From positions 62,001 to 126,000 of the forward strand of contig NZ_CALPCU010000002.1 in the NCBI RefSeq assembly GCF_943193085.1: DNA of 64,000 nt. Direction: 5' to 3'. Shown in pieces: positions 53,543 through 61,709 of this stretch (its first letter is position 1; each line of letters begins with the position of its first letter). The DNA is from Vermiculatibacterium agrestimuris. Its GTDB lineage: Bacteria; Bacillota; Clostridia; Oscillospirales; Oscillospiraceae. A program made the translations under genes and the position numbers. A model generated the notes under the pieces. That model ran no database searches and was not told the DNA's origin. It saw nothing but the letters and a program-made list of their open reading frames with translations.

Positions 53543-53584
53543 ATGCTTAAGTTTAAGCATACAACGCCGGAGCTCATACGTCAA
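53543..53584 (-). promoter_or_regulatory. Nucleotidyltransferase-galE promoter with palindrome
   Basis: Minus strand TTGACG (53584-53579), 17 bp, TATGCT (53561-53556). A perfect palindrome ATGCTTAA-GT-TTAAGCAT at 53543-53560 overlaps the -10 box and start region, a good repressor site; the regulator is unknown. Confidence 0.7.
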
Positions 53585-53595
53585 GCCTAAGGGGC

Positions 53596-53633
53596 AAAAA
53601 AAGCCCCCGGACAGGACGTGTCCGGGGGCTTTT
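53596..53633 (-). terminator. Terminator after the TAXI protein gene
   Basis: AAGCCCCCGGACA / TGTCCGGGGGCTT with a seven-T tail on the minus strand. Confidence 0.9.
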
Positions 53634-53646
53634 CAGCGCGCGCTCA

Positions 53647-54684
53647 TTACAGCACGCCGATCTCCTTGTAGTACTTCTCCGCACCGGCGTGGAGGGGCAG
53701 GCCGGCGATGTCCTTCACCGCCTCCTCGGCGGTGAGGCCCTTCAGGTTGGCCTGGGCCTCCCCCAGGGTGTCGATATTCTCCCACAGGGTCTTCGTCAGG
53801 TCGTAAACGGTCTGCTCATCCAGATCGCCCCGGCAGAACATCACCATCTTGATAGCGGAGGTCTGCACGTCCTCATCCTGGTTGGGATAGGTGCCGGCGG
53901 GGATGATGCAGGGGGCATACCAGGGGTAGTCCTTCTGCAGCTCGGCGATGAGCTCGTCGCTGATATTGAGCAGCTTGCAGTCGGCGGACATGGCCTGGCT
54001 CACGGCGCCGGCGGGAGCGCCGGACATGATCCACGCGCCGTCAATGGTGCCGTTCTGGAGCATATCGGCGGCGTCGCCAAAGGCGATGTACTCCGCCTGG
54101 ATGTCATCGGGGAAGTTCAGCCCGGCGGCGGTGAAGTGATTGTCGCACTCGCCGTACACGCTGGAGCCGGCGGCGGCCACGGCGAAGTGCTTGCCCTTCA
54201 CCCCGGCCAGGTCGTCGATGCCGGATCTGTTGGTGACCACCACCTGGTTGGGGTTAAAGTACAGTCCGGCGATGACCTTCAGATCGCCGTAGGCGTGGCC
54301 GTCAAAGCTGTCGGTGCCGTTCATGCACTGCAGGCAGTTGGAGCTGATGGCGATGGACACCTGGCTTTCGCCGTCGGAGATCTGGTTGAGGTTGTCGATG
54401 CCGCCCTCGGACGCCTGGCTGGAGGCGGAGACATAGCTGATCTCCGTATCCCACAGGTTGGTGATGGCGGCGCCCACGGCATACAGGGCGCCGGTGGCGG
54501 TGGCGGTGGGGAAGTTGATGGTCACAGGATCGTGCTCCTGCGCGGGCTCGGCAGCCTGGGACTGGGCGGGCTCAGCGGCCTTGCTCTCCGCGGGGGCGGG
54601 GGTGTTGGCGCTTCCGCCGCCGCAGCCGGCCAGCGCGCTCACCAAAAGCGCGGCGGCCAGGATCATAGACAGGGTCTTTTTCAT
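53647..54684 (-). CDS. TAXI-family TRAP solute-binding lipoprotein
   Basis: 345 residues: lipobox ALAGC, an Ala/Glu/Pro linker to about residue 50, then the TAXI fold. TATGALYAVGAAITNLW, VSIAISSNCLQCMNG, LKVIAGLYFNPNQVVV, the GKHFAVAAAGSSVYG phosphate-loop-like segment and DGAWIMSGAPAGAVSQ are typical. The ligand of TAXI proteins is mostly unknown, with glutamate-like or aromatic acids suspected. The gene follows its fused permease in one leftward unit. Confidence 0.9.
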   Translation of the reverse strand: MKKTLSMILAAALLVSALAGCGGGSANTPAPAESKAAEPAQSQAAEPAQEHDPVTINFPTATATGALYAVGAAITNLWDTEISYVSASSQASEGGIDNLNQISDGESQVSIAISSNCLQCMNGTDSFDGHAYGDLKVIAGLYFNPNQVVVTNRSGIDDLAGVKGKHFAVAAAGSSVYGECDNHFTAAGLNFPDDIQAEYIAFGDAADMLQNGTIDGAWIMSGAPAGAVSQAMSADCKLLNISDELIAELQKDYPWYAPCIIPAGTYPNQDEDVQTSAIKMVMFCRGDLDEQTVYDLTKTLWENIDTLGEAQANLKGLTAEEAVKDIAGLPLHAGAEKYYKEIGVL

Positions 54685-54717
54685 TTCATTTTTCTCCTTT
54701 TTCACAAAACTTTTATG

Positions 54718-56691
54718 TCAGGCGACGCCCTTGGCAGGGCTCGCGGGACGACGGGTAAAATACTGGAGGGCGATCACCGCCGCCAGCAGGGCAAAGCCGA
54801 TGGCGTCGGTGAGGTGGCCGGGGGAGAGCATCAGGGGCGCCACCGCCACCAGCACTGCCCGCTCCCACCAGGCGCTTCTGCGCAGCAGCCAGCCCTCCAA
54901 TCCTCCCACCAGGGCCACCGTGCCCACCGAGGCGGTAAAGGCCGCCCAGATCGTAGTCCACACGGTGGCCGTGGGGTCTACGCCGATGAGCAGGATAGGG
55001 CTGTCCAGGAAGAAGAAGGGGATGAGGAAGCCGATGAGGCCCAGCCGAACCGACAAAAGTCCCGTCTTGGTCTGGTCGGAGCCGGCGATGCCCGAGGCCA
55101 CATAGCTGCTCATGGCCACCGGCGGGGTGATGTTGGAAAGGCAGGCGTAGATAAGGCAAAAGAGGTGCGCGGAAATGTCCAGCACCCCCACCTTGATAAG
55201 CACCGGCACCGCCACCGCCTGGACGATGACGTAGGCGGCCACGCCGGGCACGCCCATGCCCAGAATGGCGGACATGATCATCACCAGGAAACCGGTGAGG
55301 TAGATGCTGCCGTTGTCCACGATGGACAGAATGAGGTAGCCCATATTGAGCCCCAGGCTGGTGAGGGTCACGGTGCCGATGATGACGCCGATGATGACAC
55401 AGCACACGCCCACACTCACCGCGCTGCGCGCCCCCTCCACTGTGGCGGCCACGATCTTATCCCAGGTCATCCGGGTATCCCTGCGCAGCCAGCTGGCGGC
55501 CACGGTGGCGAAAATGGCGATCACGGCGGCGTAGAGGGGGGTGTACCCCGCCGCCATCAGGGCAATGAGCACCACCAGGGGGATGACCAGGTGTCCCTGC
55601 TCCTTGAGCACCTTCATGGCGTCGGGAATGTTCTCCTTGGAAAGGCCGCTGAGCCCCAGCCGCTTGGCCTCAAAGTGGACGGCAAAGAGAAGGCCCAGAT
55701 AGTAGAGGAAGGCGGGCAGGATGGCCGCCAGCATCACCTTGGTGTAGCTCATGCCCAAAAACTCCGCCATGACAAAGCCCACCGCCCCCATGATGGGGGG
55801 ACAGAACTGCCCGCCGGTGGAGGCCACCGCCTCCACCGCCCCGGCAAACTCCTTTTTGTAGCCCGTCTGCTTCATCAGGGGGATGGTGATGGTGCCCGTA
55901 GTGGCCACATTGGCGATGGCGGAGCCGTTGATCATTCCCATGAGGGCGGAGGCCAGCACCGCCACCTTGGCGGGGCCGCCGGGGGTCTGGCCCACCAGGG
56001 TCAGGGAAAAGTCGTTGATAAATTTGGAAAAGCCGCTGTACTTGAGAAAGGCGCCGAAAACCACGAAGAGGAAAATGTAAGTGGCTGAGACGCCGATGCC
56101 GGTGCCCAGGATGCCCTGAGTCCCCCAAAACTGGGTGGAGAGCACCCGCTTCAGGTTAAAGCCGTTGTGGCCCAGCCGGCCGGGGATATACTTGCCAAAC
56201 CAGTTGTAGGCCAGGAAGATGAGGGCCAGCACCGCCAGGTTGCCGGAGCACCGCCTTGCCGCCTCAAAGGCCAGCAGCAGCCCCACCCCGGCGATGACCA
56301 GCTCAAAGTCCGTCAGCCGGCCGCCGCTCTGGGCGATGCGGGTATAGTTCAAAATCAGATAGCCGAACACCGCCGCCGTCAATCCCATGAGCAGGAGATC
56401 CCACACCGGCGGCGCCTTGCGTACCCGCCGCTCCTTTTTATAGGTCGGGTAGAGCAAAAAGGTGAAGCACAACAGGAAGATACAGTGAAAGGCCCGCAGG
56501 TTGATGGCGCTGATCACGCCCACTGTGCTGTAGTAGAGCTGAAACACCGCCCACAGGCACAGCAAAACGGTGAGCAGCGTCCCCATGGGGCCGTTGTAAA
56601 CGCGCACCCGGGACTCCGCTTCCTTCTCCTCCAGAAGCGCCTGGGCCTTGCGCTCCTCCTTCGTCTGCGTCTCCTCCCGTCTCTCCTCCAT
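54718..56691 (-). CDS. TRAP transporter fused permease (DctQM type)
   Basis: 657-residue membrane protein with about 16-18 helices. The N-terminal four-helix DctQ-like part (45-150) is fused to a DctM part. The signatures GMINGSAIANVATTGTITIPLMKQTGYKKEFAGAVEA and MGVPGVAAYVIVQAVAVPVL are characteristic of TAXI-linked TRAP permeases. A charged N-terminal stretch (EERREETQTKEERKAQ) is cytosolic. ATG 56691 has GGGGGAG ahead. Confidence 0.92.
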   Translation of the reverse strand: MEERREETQTKEERKAQALLEEKEAESRVRVYNGPMGTLLTVLLCLWAVFQLYYSTVGVISAINLRAFHCIFLLCFTFLLYPTYKKERRVRKAPPVWDLLLMGLTAAVFGYLILNYTRIAQSGGRLTDFELVIAGVGLLLAFEAARRCSGNLAVLALIFLAYNWFGKYIPGRLGHNGFNLKRVLSTQFWGTQGILGTGIGVSATYIFLFVVFGAFLKYSGFSKFINDFSLTLVGQTPGGPAKVAVLASALMGMINGSAIANVATTGTITIPLMKQTGYKKEFAGAVEAVASTGGQFCPPIMGAVGFVMAEFLGMSYTKVMLAAILPAFLYYLGLLFAVHFEAKRLGLSGLSKENIPDAMKVLKEQGHLVIPLVVLIALMAAGYTPLYAAVIAIFATVAASWLRRDTRMTWDKIVAATVEGARSAVSVGVCCVIIGVIIGTVTLTSLGLNMGYLILSIVDNGSIYLTGFLVMIMSAILGMGVPGVAAYVIVQAVAVPVLIKVGVLDISAHLFCLIYACLSNITPPVAMSSYVASGIAGSDQTKTGLLSVRLGLIGFLIPFFFLDSPILLIGVDPTATVWTTIWAAFTASVGTVALVGGLEGWLLRRSAWWERAVLVAVAPLMLSPGHLTDAIGFALLAAVIALQYFTRRPASPAKGVA

Positions 56692-56740
56692 GGGTCTCCC
56701 CCTTACTTTATCAGTTAAAAGTGTTGAAGTGTCACGTAAA

Positions 56741-56769
56741 GTTTTACCACATTTTGCCCGGAAAGTCAA
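56741..56769 (-). promoter_or_regulatory. Promoter of the TAXI-TRAP operon
   Basis: Minus strand TTGACT (56769-56764), 17 bp, TAAAAC (56746-56741). Confidence 0.55.
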
Positions 56770-56783
56770 CCCCACAGGGGGGG

Positions 56784-56826
56784 CAAAAGCGGGGGGGCCC
56801 GCCGATGGCGGCCGGCCCCTCCGCTT
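56784..56826 (-). terminator. Terminator of the dlt operon
   Basis: Long imperfect G+C stem (GCGGAGGGGCC with GGCCCCCCCGC) followed by TTTT on the minus strand, just past the LTA-synthase-like stop. Confidence 0.65.
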
Positions 56827-56830
56827 GCTA

Positions 56831-58762
56831 TTATTGATTCGGCTCCGTCCTGGTCATCTCCCCGGCCACCACGCCGTCGCCATAGATAATATCGTAAACC
56901 AGACTGCGGTACCGCTCCACCACCGCCCTGTCCTCCTCCGGGGGCTCTTTGTAGGGTACGCCCTCGTCGTCGATATAGAGCCGGGTGCGGTAGAGGAGCA
57001 TGGTGTCCAGGCTCTGATCCACCCATTGGAAGTACAGGGGCTTGGGCACCTCGGCCCAGTCCAGAATGTGGCTTCCCAGCGCGCTGGGGCCTGTCATGTC
57101 GGGCACCTCCAGCTGCGCTCCATAGTTGTTCCACACCAGGAACGGGGTGGTGTGCATCCGCTTCATGACCTGGGCGTCCCACTGGAGGGTATCCACTGTG
57201 GGCACATACTCCAGCAGGGAGTAGATGGTGTTGTTGTCGTCCACATAGAGCCCCGGCAGATGATCGCCCCAAAAGATCACCAGCACCGGCTCCTCCTGGG
57301 TCTCAAAGTACTGGATGAGGGCCCCCAGGGCCTCGTCGGCGGCATGGATGCCGTAGACCAGGGCGTCCACTGTGCCCAGTACGCTTTCGCTGAGCTTGTC
57401 GCTGCTGGGCTCCAGCCCGGAGCTCTGGGGGAACTTGCCGCCATAATAGGGCTGGTGGTTTTCCATGGTCAGGCCGTAGAGGAACAGGGGCTTGCCCTCC
57501 TCCTTCTCCTCAAAGGCCCGGATCATGGCCTTGGTCAGCTCCATATCCTTCAGGTAGGGCCCGTCCCACTGCGCATCCTCAGGGAAGTCGTCTTCAAAGG
57601 TCATCTTGTCAAAGCCCACGGCGGGCAGATTGTCCGAGCGGTTATAGAGCCGGGTGGTGTAGTTGTGGATGAACTCGGTGTCATAGCCCGCGGCCTTAAA
57701 CGCCTTGACGATGGAGGGCAGGCGGTCGTAGACCCCCTCGGTGCCCCGCAGGTTGGTCAAGTCCTCTCCCTCCCGCAAAAAGGCCATGGGGATGCCGGTA
57801 AAGACCTCCATCTCCACGCTGCCGGTGCCGCCGGCATAGGTGTTGGAGTAAAATTCCCCGCTAGGCCACTTGGAGGCAAGGTCGTGGTAATAGGGCACCG
57901 GATCGGCTGCGAACTCCACCCCCGGCAGCACCACCGTGGGGTCGCAAAAGCTCTCCGACATCATCAGGATCACATTGGGCACTACCGGCTCCGGGGTCTC
58001 GGTGGGCTCCGGGGCGGCGGCCTCCGAAGGCTGGGGGGAGGGGGACTGGCCCATCTCCTCCAGGAGCTTGTCCAGTTCTTCTTTGTTGTAATCGTCCTTC
58101 CGGAAGGCCCGGTTCAAAACGGCACTGTACATGCCCCCCAGAAGCCCCAGCCGTTCATTGCGCTCCGCCTGGGACTCCCCCTTGGGGCCCAGGTAGAACA
58201 GTGCAGGCAGGAACATCACCGCCGCCAGGAGCACCGCCGTGACCCCAATGACCTTTCTCCGCAGCGACCACCGGGGGGTGAGCTCCTTGGGCCGCCAGCC
58301 GATCTTCCCGGCGGCCAGGATGCCCAGCACCGCCAGGAGCAGTCCCACCCAGACGCCCATGCCGATCCTGAACTGGGGAGTGACAAAACCGGCCACCGCA
58401 TCCGCCTCTCCCACCAGGGCGAAATCGCTCAGCGTCAGAGGGGCGCCGTTAAGGCTTTCCTTCATCCGGTTCACCACCGCAAGGGTCACCGACGGGATGG
58501 CCAGGATGAGAAAGGCGCTCCAGATCTTCCAGATGAGCGCCAGAATGATGATCATGGCGCACAAAAGGGCCAGGTAGCACAAAAACCCCGCCCCCAGATG
58601 GCCGAACAGCCAGCCCACGGCCTTGAAAAGGGAGGCGAAAGTGATGGTCTGCACGCACAGCAGAATGGCCAGGGGGCCCAGAAACAAGGTGGTCAGCCAG
58701 ACCCATGGATTATATTTTCTCTGCTCCAGCCGCTTGCCGCCGGCCTGCCGTTTGTTCTCCAT
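56831..58762 (-). CDS. LTA synthase-like sulfatase-fold membrane protein
   Basis: 643 residues. Five or so N-terminal membrane helices (to about 195), a Pro/Glu linker (238-260), then an extracellular sulfatase domain. Metal and catalytic positions match LtaS: Glu270 in MSESFCD, nucleophile Thr313 in AGGTGSVEMEV, HNYTTRLYNR and WGDHLPG. LtaS enzymes polymerise glycerol phosphate from phosphatidylglycerol. Being the last gene of a dlt operon, it probably makes or primes the polymer that Dlt proteins alanylate. Confidence 0.88.
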   Translation of the reverse strand: MENKRQAGGKRLEQRKYNPWVWLTTLFLGPLAILLCVQTITFASLFKAVGWLFGHLGAGFLCYLALLCAMIIILALIWKIWSAFLILAIPSVTLAVVNRMKESLNGAPLTLSDFALVGEADAVAGFVTPQFRIGMGVWVGLLLAVLGILAAGKIGWRPKELTPRWSLRRKVIGVTAVLLAAVMFLPALFYLGPKGESQAERNERLGLLGGMYSAVLNRAFRKDDYNKEELDKLLEEMGQSPSPQPSEAAAPEPTETPEPVVPNVILMMSESFCDPTVVLPGVEFAADPVPYYHDLASKWPSGEFYSNTYAGGTGSVEMEVFTGIPMAFLREGEDLTNLRGTEGVYDRLPSIVKAFKAAGYDTEFIHNYTTRLYNRSDNLPAVGFDKMTFEDDFPEDAQWDGPYLKDMELTKAMIRAFEEKEEGKPLFLYGLTMENHQPYYGGKFPQSSGLEPSSDKLSESVLGTVDALVYGIHAADEALGALIQYFETQEEPVLVIFWGDHLPGLYVDDNNTIYSLLEYVPTVDTLQWDAQVMKRMHTTPFLVWNNYGAQLEVPDMTGPSALGSHILDWAEVPKPLYFQWVDQSLDTMLLYRTRLYIDDEGVPYKEPPEEDRAVVERYRSLVYDIIYGDGVVAGEMTRTEPNQ

Positions 58763-58792
58763 CCCGCTCCCCCTTTCTCTCTTTTTCAGGTC

Positions 58793-58936
58793 TTAAAAGC
58801 CCTCGTAGATAAACTCTCCGTGGCCGGTGAAGAACACCGCCACAGCGCAGAGCATGGCCAGATAGACCACAGCGGCGGCCATTTGCCCCGGAAGAGTCAG
58901 GCTCAGCCGGTGCAGCCGCTTTATGAGTTCAGCCAT
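58793..58936 (-). CDS. dltX: DltX-like small membrane protein
   Basis: 47 residues: a basic amphipathic N terminus, one membrane helix (QMAAAVVYLAMLCAVAVFF), and the C-terminal signature GEFIYEGF, corresponding to FIYNEF of DltX. DltX works with DltB and DltD in moving D-alanine across the membrane, the terminal Tyr region being key. GGAGGTGAT precedes ATG 58936, inside the 3' end of dltD (16-base overlap). Confidence 0.82.
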   Translation of the reverse strand: MAELIKRLHRLSLTLPGQMAAAVVYLAMLCAVAVFFTGHGEFIYEGF

Positions 58937-59817
58937 GGATCCATCACCTCCGTAAATACGAACGCTCCATACTCCATATTCAGGTGTCCCACATCGTGGA
59001 AGCAGTCCAGCGCCAGGCCCTGCTCCATGTCCAGCACCTGGACGCCCGCCCGCTCCATGATCTGGTCTGCCGCCTGCCGCACCTTGGCGGGGCCCTCCGG
59101 CATGGGCACCGACGGGTTCCAGGGCAGCCACACCGCCCGCAGACGGATCCCCCTCTCATCGCAGAGGGAGATGACCTCCTCCAGGGCCTCCAGGTTCTCC
59201 TGGTAGTGCTCCAGCCCCAGGCCCCAGTACAGCTCCCGGTGGGTGGCCACCTTCTCGGCCATGGCCTGCTCGTCCAGAACGCCGGAGTACATGAACTTGT
59301 AGTACTCCTCATACCGGGGCAGCTCCAAAGCGCCGCCGGCCTGGAAGCTCTCCCAGGCGCTCCGGCCCAGGGCCTGGAGCCGGTCACGCTGAAAGTAGAG
59401 GTAGGGCTCTAAAACGCCCCGGTGCCAGGGGTAGGTGGGGTTGGTGTCCATTCCGTCATAGAAGACGAAGTAGTTCAGCCCCAGCACAATGTCCTGCGTG
59501 ACGGTGATATCCCCCCGCTTGAGCATATCCCGCAGGTCGGTCATCACCCCGTAATCAATGCCGAAGTTGGCATACCCGGAATCGGAGGCCCACTCCACAT
59601 AGGAGGAGATGACCACGGAGTTGCCGTAGAAGATCCTGTCGTAGACCTCCTGCCCTTCGTGAAACAGGATGGTCTTTTCAAAATCGTTGTGATTGAAAAG
59701 GTCGCTTCTCTCAATGACCTTGCTCCGGGTCAGGGCGGCGTCCAGGCCCGCCGCAAGCAGGCACAGGGTGAGCAAAAAGGCCCCGCCCCGGCGGAAAAAC
59801 GTCCCTATCTTCTTCAT
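58921..59817 (-). CDS. dltD: DltD-like D-alanyl transfer protein
   Basis: 298 residues. One N-terminal membrane anchor (about 8-29) and an extracellular SGNH-hydrolase-like domain. The nucleophile is in IFYGNSVVISSY (Ser67; canonical DltD has GSSE), and the C-terminal catalytic Asp/His are in DCFHDVGHLNMEYG. It is shorter than the 420-residue DltD of bacilli. DltD transfers D-alanine to teichoic acids. ATG 59817 has AAGGAGGTGG ahead. Confidence 0.82.
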   Translation of the reverse strand: MKKIGTFFRRGGAFLLTLCLLAAGLDAALTRSKVIERSDLFNHNDFEKTILFHEGQEVYDRIFYGNSVVISSYVEWASDSGYANFGIDYGVMTDLRDMLKRGDITVTQDIVLGLNYFVFYDGMDTNPTYPWHRGVLEPYLYFQRDRLQALGRSAWESFQAGGALELPRYEEYYKFMYSGVLDEQAMAEKVATHRELYWGLGLEHYQENLEALEEVISLCDERGIRLRAVWLPWNPSVPMPEGPAKVRQAADQIMERAGVQVLDMEQGLALDCFHDVGHLNMEYGAFVFTEVMDPWLNS

Positions 59818-59830
59818 CCGCCCCACCTCC

Positions 59831-60967
59831 TTACAGCGTCAGGAAGCCCCGGAGGACTGCCGGGACTGTCTCGGCGGGCAGCGTAAACACCAGGGTATTA
59901 AGGCCAAAGAGGAAGTTGACCAGCACACACCGGAAAAAAAGCACGCTCTTTTTCGTCTTTTTTCGGCTTACGGTGGTGAGCCCCAGCAGGTTCTCAAGGG
60001 CCAGCAGGGCTCCATTATAGCACCCCGCCAGCAGATAGGGAAGATTGAAGCCGTGCCACAGGGCCATGACCACCATGGTCGAAAAGGCGATGGCGGCCGA
60101 GACTTTCCGGCTCAGCTTCTTCTTTGCCACCACCACATAGATGTGCTCCCGGATCCAGTCTGAAAGGGTGGCGTGCCAGCTGCGCCAGAACTGGGTAAAG
60201 CTGGGGGCGAGCAGAGGCTTTTTGAAGTTTTCCGGGGTGTCCAGTCCCCCCAGCCGCCCCAGAGCGATGGCCACGTCGCTGTACCCGGACAAGTCCAGCC
60301 ACAGGATCAGCCAGCTCACCGCCACGATGAGAAGGCACAGGGGAAGGCGCAGGGTCTGTCCTGTCAGGAAGGTCATGGCCTCCACCGCCAGGCGGCACAG
60401 CACCACCTTCTTGAAAAGGCCCCGAATGATCCGCTTGACGTCCGCCGTCAGCTCCGCCACATCCAGCGTCAGGGGCTTTTCGCCGGCGCGCAGATAATCC
60501 CGGTAGCGGAACAGGGGCCCGGCGGTAAAGACAGGCAGATAAAAAAGATAGCCGAAGTAGGCCGCCGGCTTTACCCCCTCGCCGCCATAATAGACATAGT
60601 AAAACACATCTATGACCTTCAGCATCTGGAAGGTCAGCCCCACCGTCTCAAAGGGCAGCTTCAGCTCCAGCCCCAGGGCGGGGGCCCGGCTGAGAAGGAA
60701 GGGCAGGATGGCCAAAAGGCAAAAAAAGGGAAAGCAGGGCTTTTTCCCCTGGGACATCCTCTCCAGAACCATCGCCAAAGCCAATCCCGCCAACGCGTAG
60801 AGGGCGCTGAACAGAGCCAGGGACGGGCTGATCCAGGCGATGACCGCCAGGGAGGCCAGGGGGGAAATGACCGCTATGGCCCGGGCCGGCAGCGCTTTCC
60901 GTAAAAGACCCAGAGCCAGGGAAAAGGCGATAACGGCCAGCAGTGTGTCAGTTTGCAGAAACCACAT
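59831..60967 (-). CDS. dltB: DltB, MBOAT D-alanyl transferase
   Basis: 378-residue membrane-bound O-acyltransferase with about 11 helices. The conserved histidine is His305 in ALWHGFNLPY; SFTQFWRSWHATLSDWIREHIY and WLDLSGYSDVAIALGRL are further family signatures. It takes D-alanine from DltC and passes it outward. Its start lies within the end of the GNAT gene (20-base overlap). Confidence 0.92.
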   Translation of the reverse strand: MWFLQTDTLLAVIAFSLALGLLRKALPARAIAVISPLASLAVIAWISPSLALFSALYALAGLALAMVLERMSQGKKPCFPFFCLLAILPFLLSRAPALGLELKLPFETVGLTFQMLKVIDVFYYVYYGGEGVKPAAYFGYLFYLPVFTAGPLFRYRDYLRAGEKPLTLDVAELTADVKRIIRGLFKKVVLCRLAVEAMTFLTGQTLRLPLCLLIVAVSWLILWLDLSGYSDVAIALGRLGGLDTPENFKKPLLAPSFTQFWRSWHATLSDWIREHIYVVVAKKKLSRKVSAAIAFSTMVVMALWHGFNLPYLLAGCYNGALLALENLLGLTTVSRKKTKKSVLFFRCVLVNFLFGLNTLVFTLPAETVPAVLRGFLTL

Positions 60968-61451
60968 GGCCCTCTTCCTTCCCCGGCAAAGTCTTGGCTC
61001 TGGTGACGCTCACGGGGGCGTATCCCCGCCGCGCCCAAAATTCGGCGCCCAGCTCATTGCCCCAGACCACCTGGCACTCCGCCACCGGGGCTCCGGCCTG
61101 GGCCATCCACGCCTCCGCCCTGTCCAGCAGCCCGGAGGCAAGGCCCTTGCCCCGGGCCGATGGGATCAGATAGAGGTCGTGGATCAGTCCTATGACGCCG
61201 CTTCCCTGATAGGACAGCTTCCGATCCATCCGCGCCACCCCGGCGCAGAGGAAGCCCACCAGCTCCCCCTCCTCCTCGGCCACCGCCAAGAAGCACAGCT
61301 TGGAGCGGGCCATGGTCTTCACCATGGCCTCCAGCCCCTCCCTGTCCAGGTCGAAGGGCAGTCCCTGCTCCTTCAGCCCGGCATAGAGGGCCTCATAGAG
61401 CTTCAGCAGGGCGGGCATATCCTCCGCCCCGGCCACCCGGATCCGTGCCAT
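60948..61451 (-). CDS. GNAT-family N-acetyltransferase inside the dlt operon
   Basis: 167-residue acetyl-CoA-dependent acyltransferase. Motif A is LIHDLYLIPSARGKGLASGLLDRAEAWMAQAG, and a C-terminal VVWGNELGAEFWARRGYAPV completes the fold. Its one-base gap after dltC and overlap with dltB show full co-translation, although GNAT enzymes are not part of the standard dltABCD set. It could acetylate a wall-related amine or amino acid; the substrate is unknown. Confidence 0.88.
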   Translation of the reverse strand: MARIRVAGAEDMPALLKLYEALYAGLKEQGLPFDLDREGLEAMVKTMARSKLCFLAVAEEEGELVGFLCAGVARMDRKLSYQGSGVIGLIHDLYLIPSARGKGLASGLLDRAEAWMAQAGAPVAECQVVWGNELGAEFWARRGYAPVSVTRAKTLPGKEEGHVVSAN

Positions 61452-61452
61452 A

Positions 61453-61695
61453 TTACACCTTGGCGGCCACCACAGCGGCGATCTCCTCCACCGTGTTCAT
61501 GGGGTAGAGGGTCAAATCCCGCTGGGTGATCTCGATGTGCCAGTGCTCTTCGGCAAAGTCCACGATCTCAATGGCCCCCAGAGAATCCACGAAGCCGGAA
61601 TCGAAGAGGTGGACGTCGGGGGTAAAATCGGGGTCGTCCCCGATCTCAAACCGCTCCTTGATAAAGTCATAGATGGCCTGCTGGATGTCGTTCAT
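61453..61695 (-). CDS. dltC: D-alanyl carrier protein
   Basis: 80-residue acyl-carrier protein. The phosphopantetheine serine is Ser38 in SGFVDSLGAIEIV. Acidic, helical, as DltC should be. It receives D-alanine from DltA. The ATG at 61695 is used; the frame upstream covers the end of dltA. Confidence 0.92.
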   Translation of the reverse strand: MNDIQQAIYDFIKERFEIGDDPDFTPDVHLFDSGFVDSLGAIEIVDFAEEHWHIEITQRDLTLYPMNTVEEIAAVVAAKV

Positions 61696-61709
61696 GCCGA
61701 TCCTTCCTT

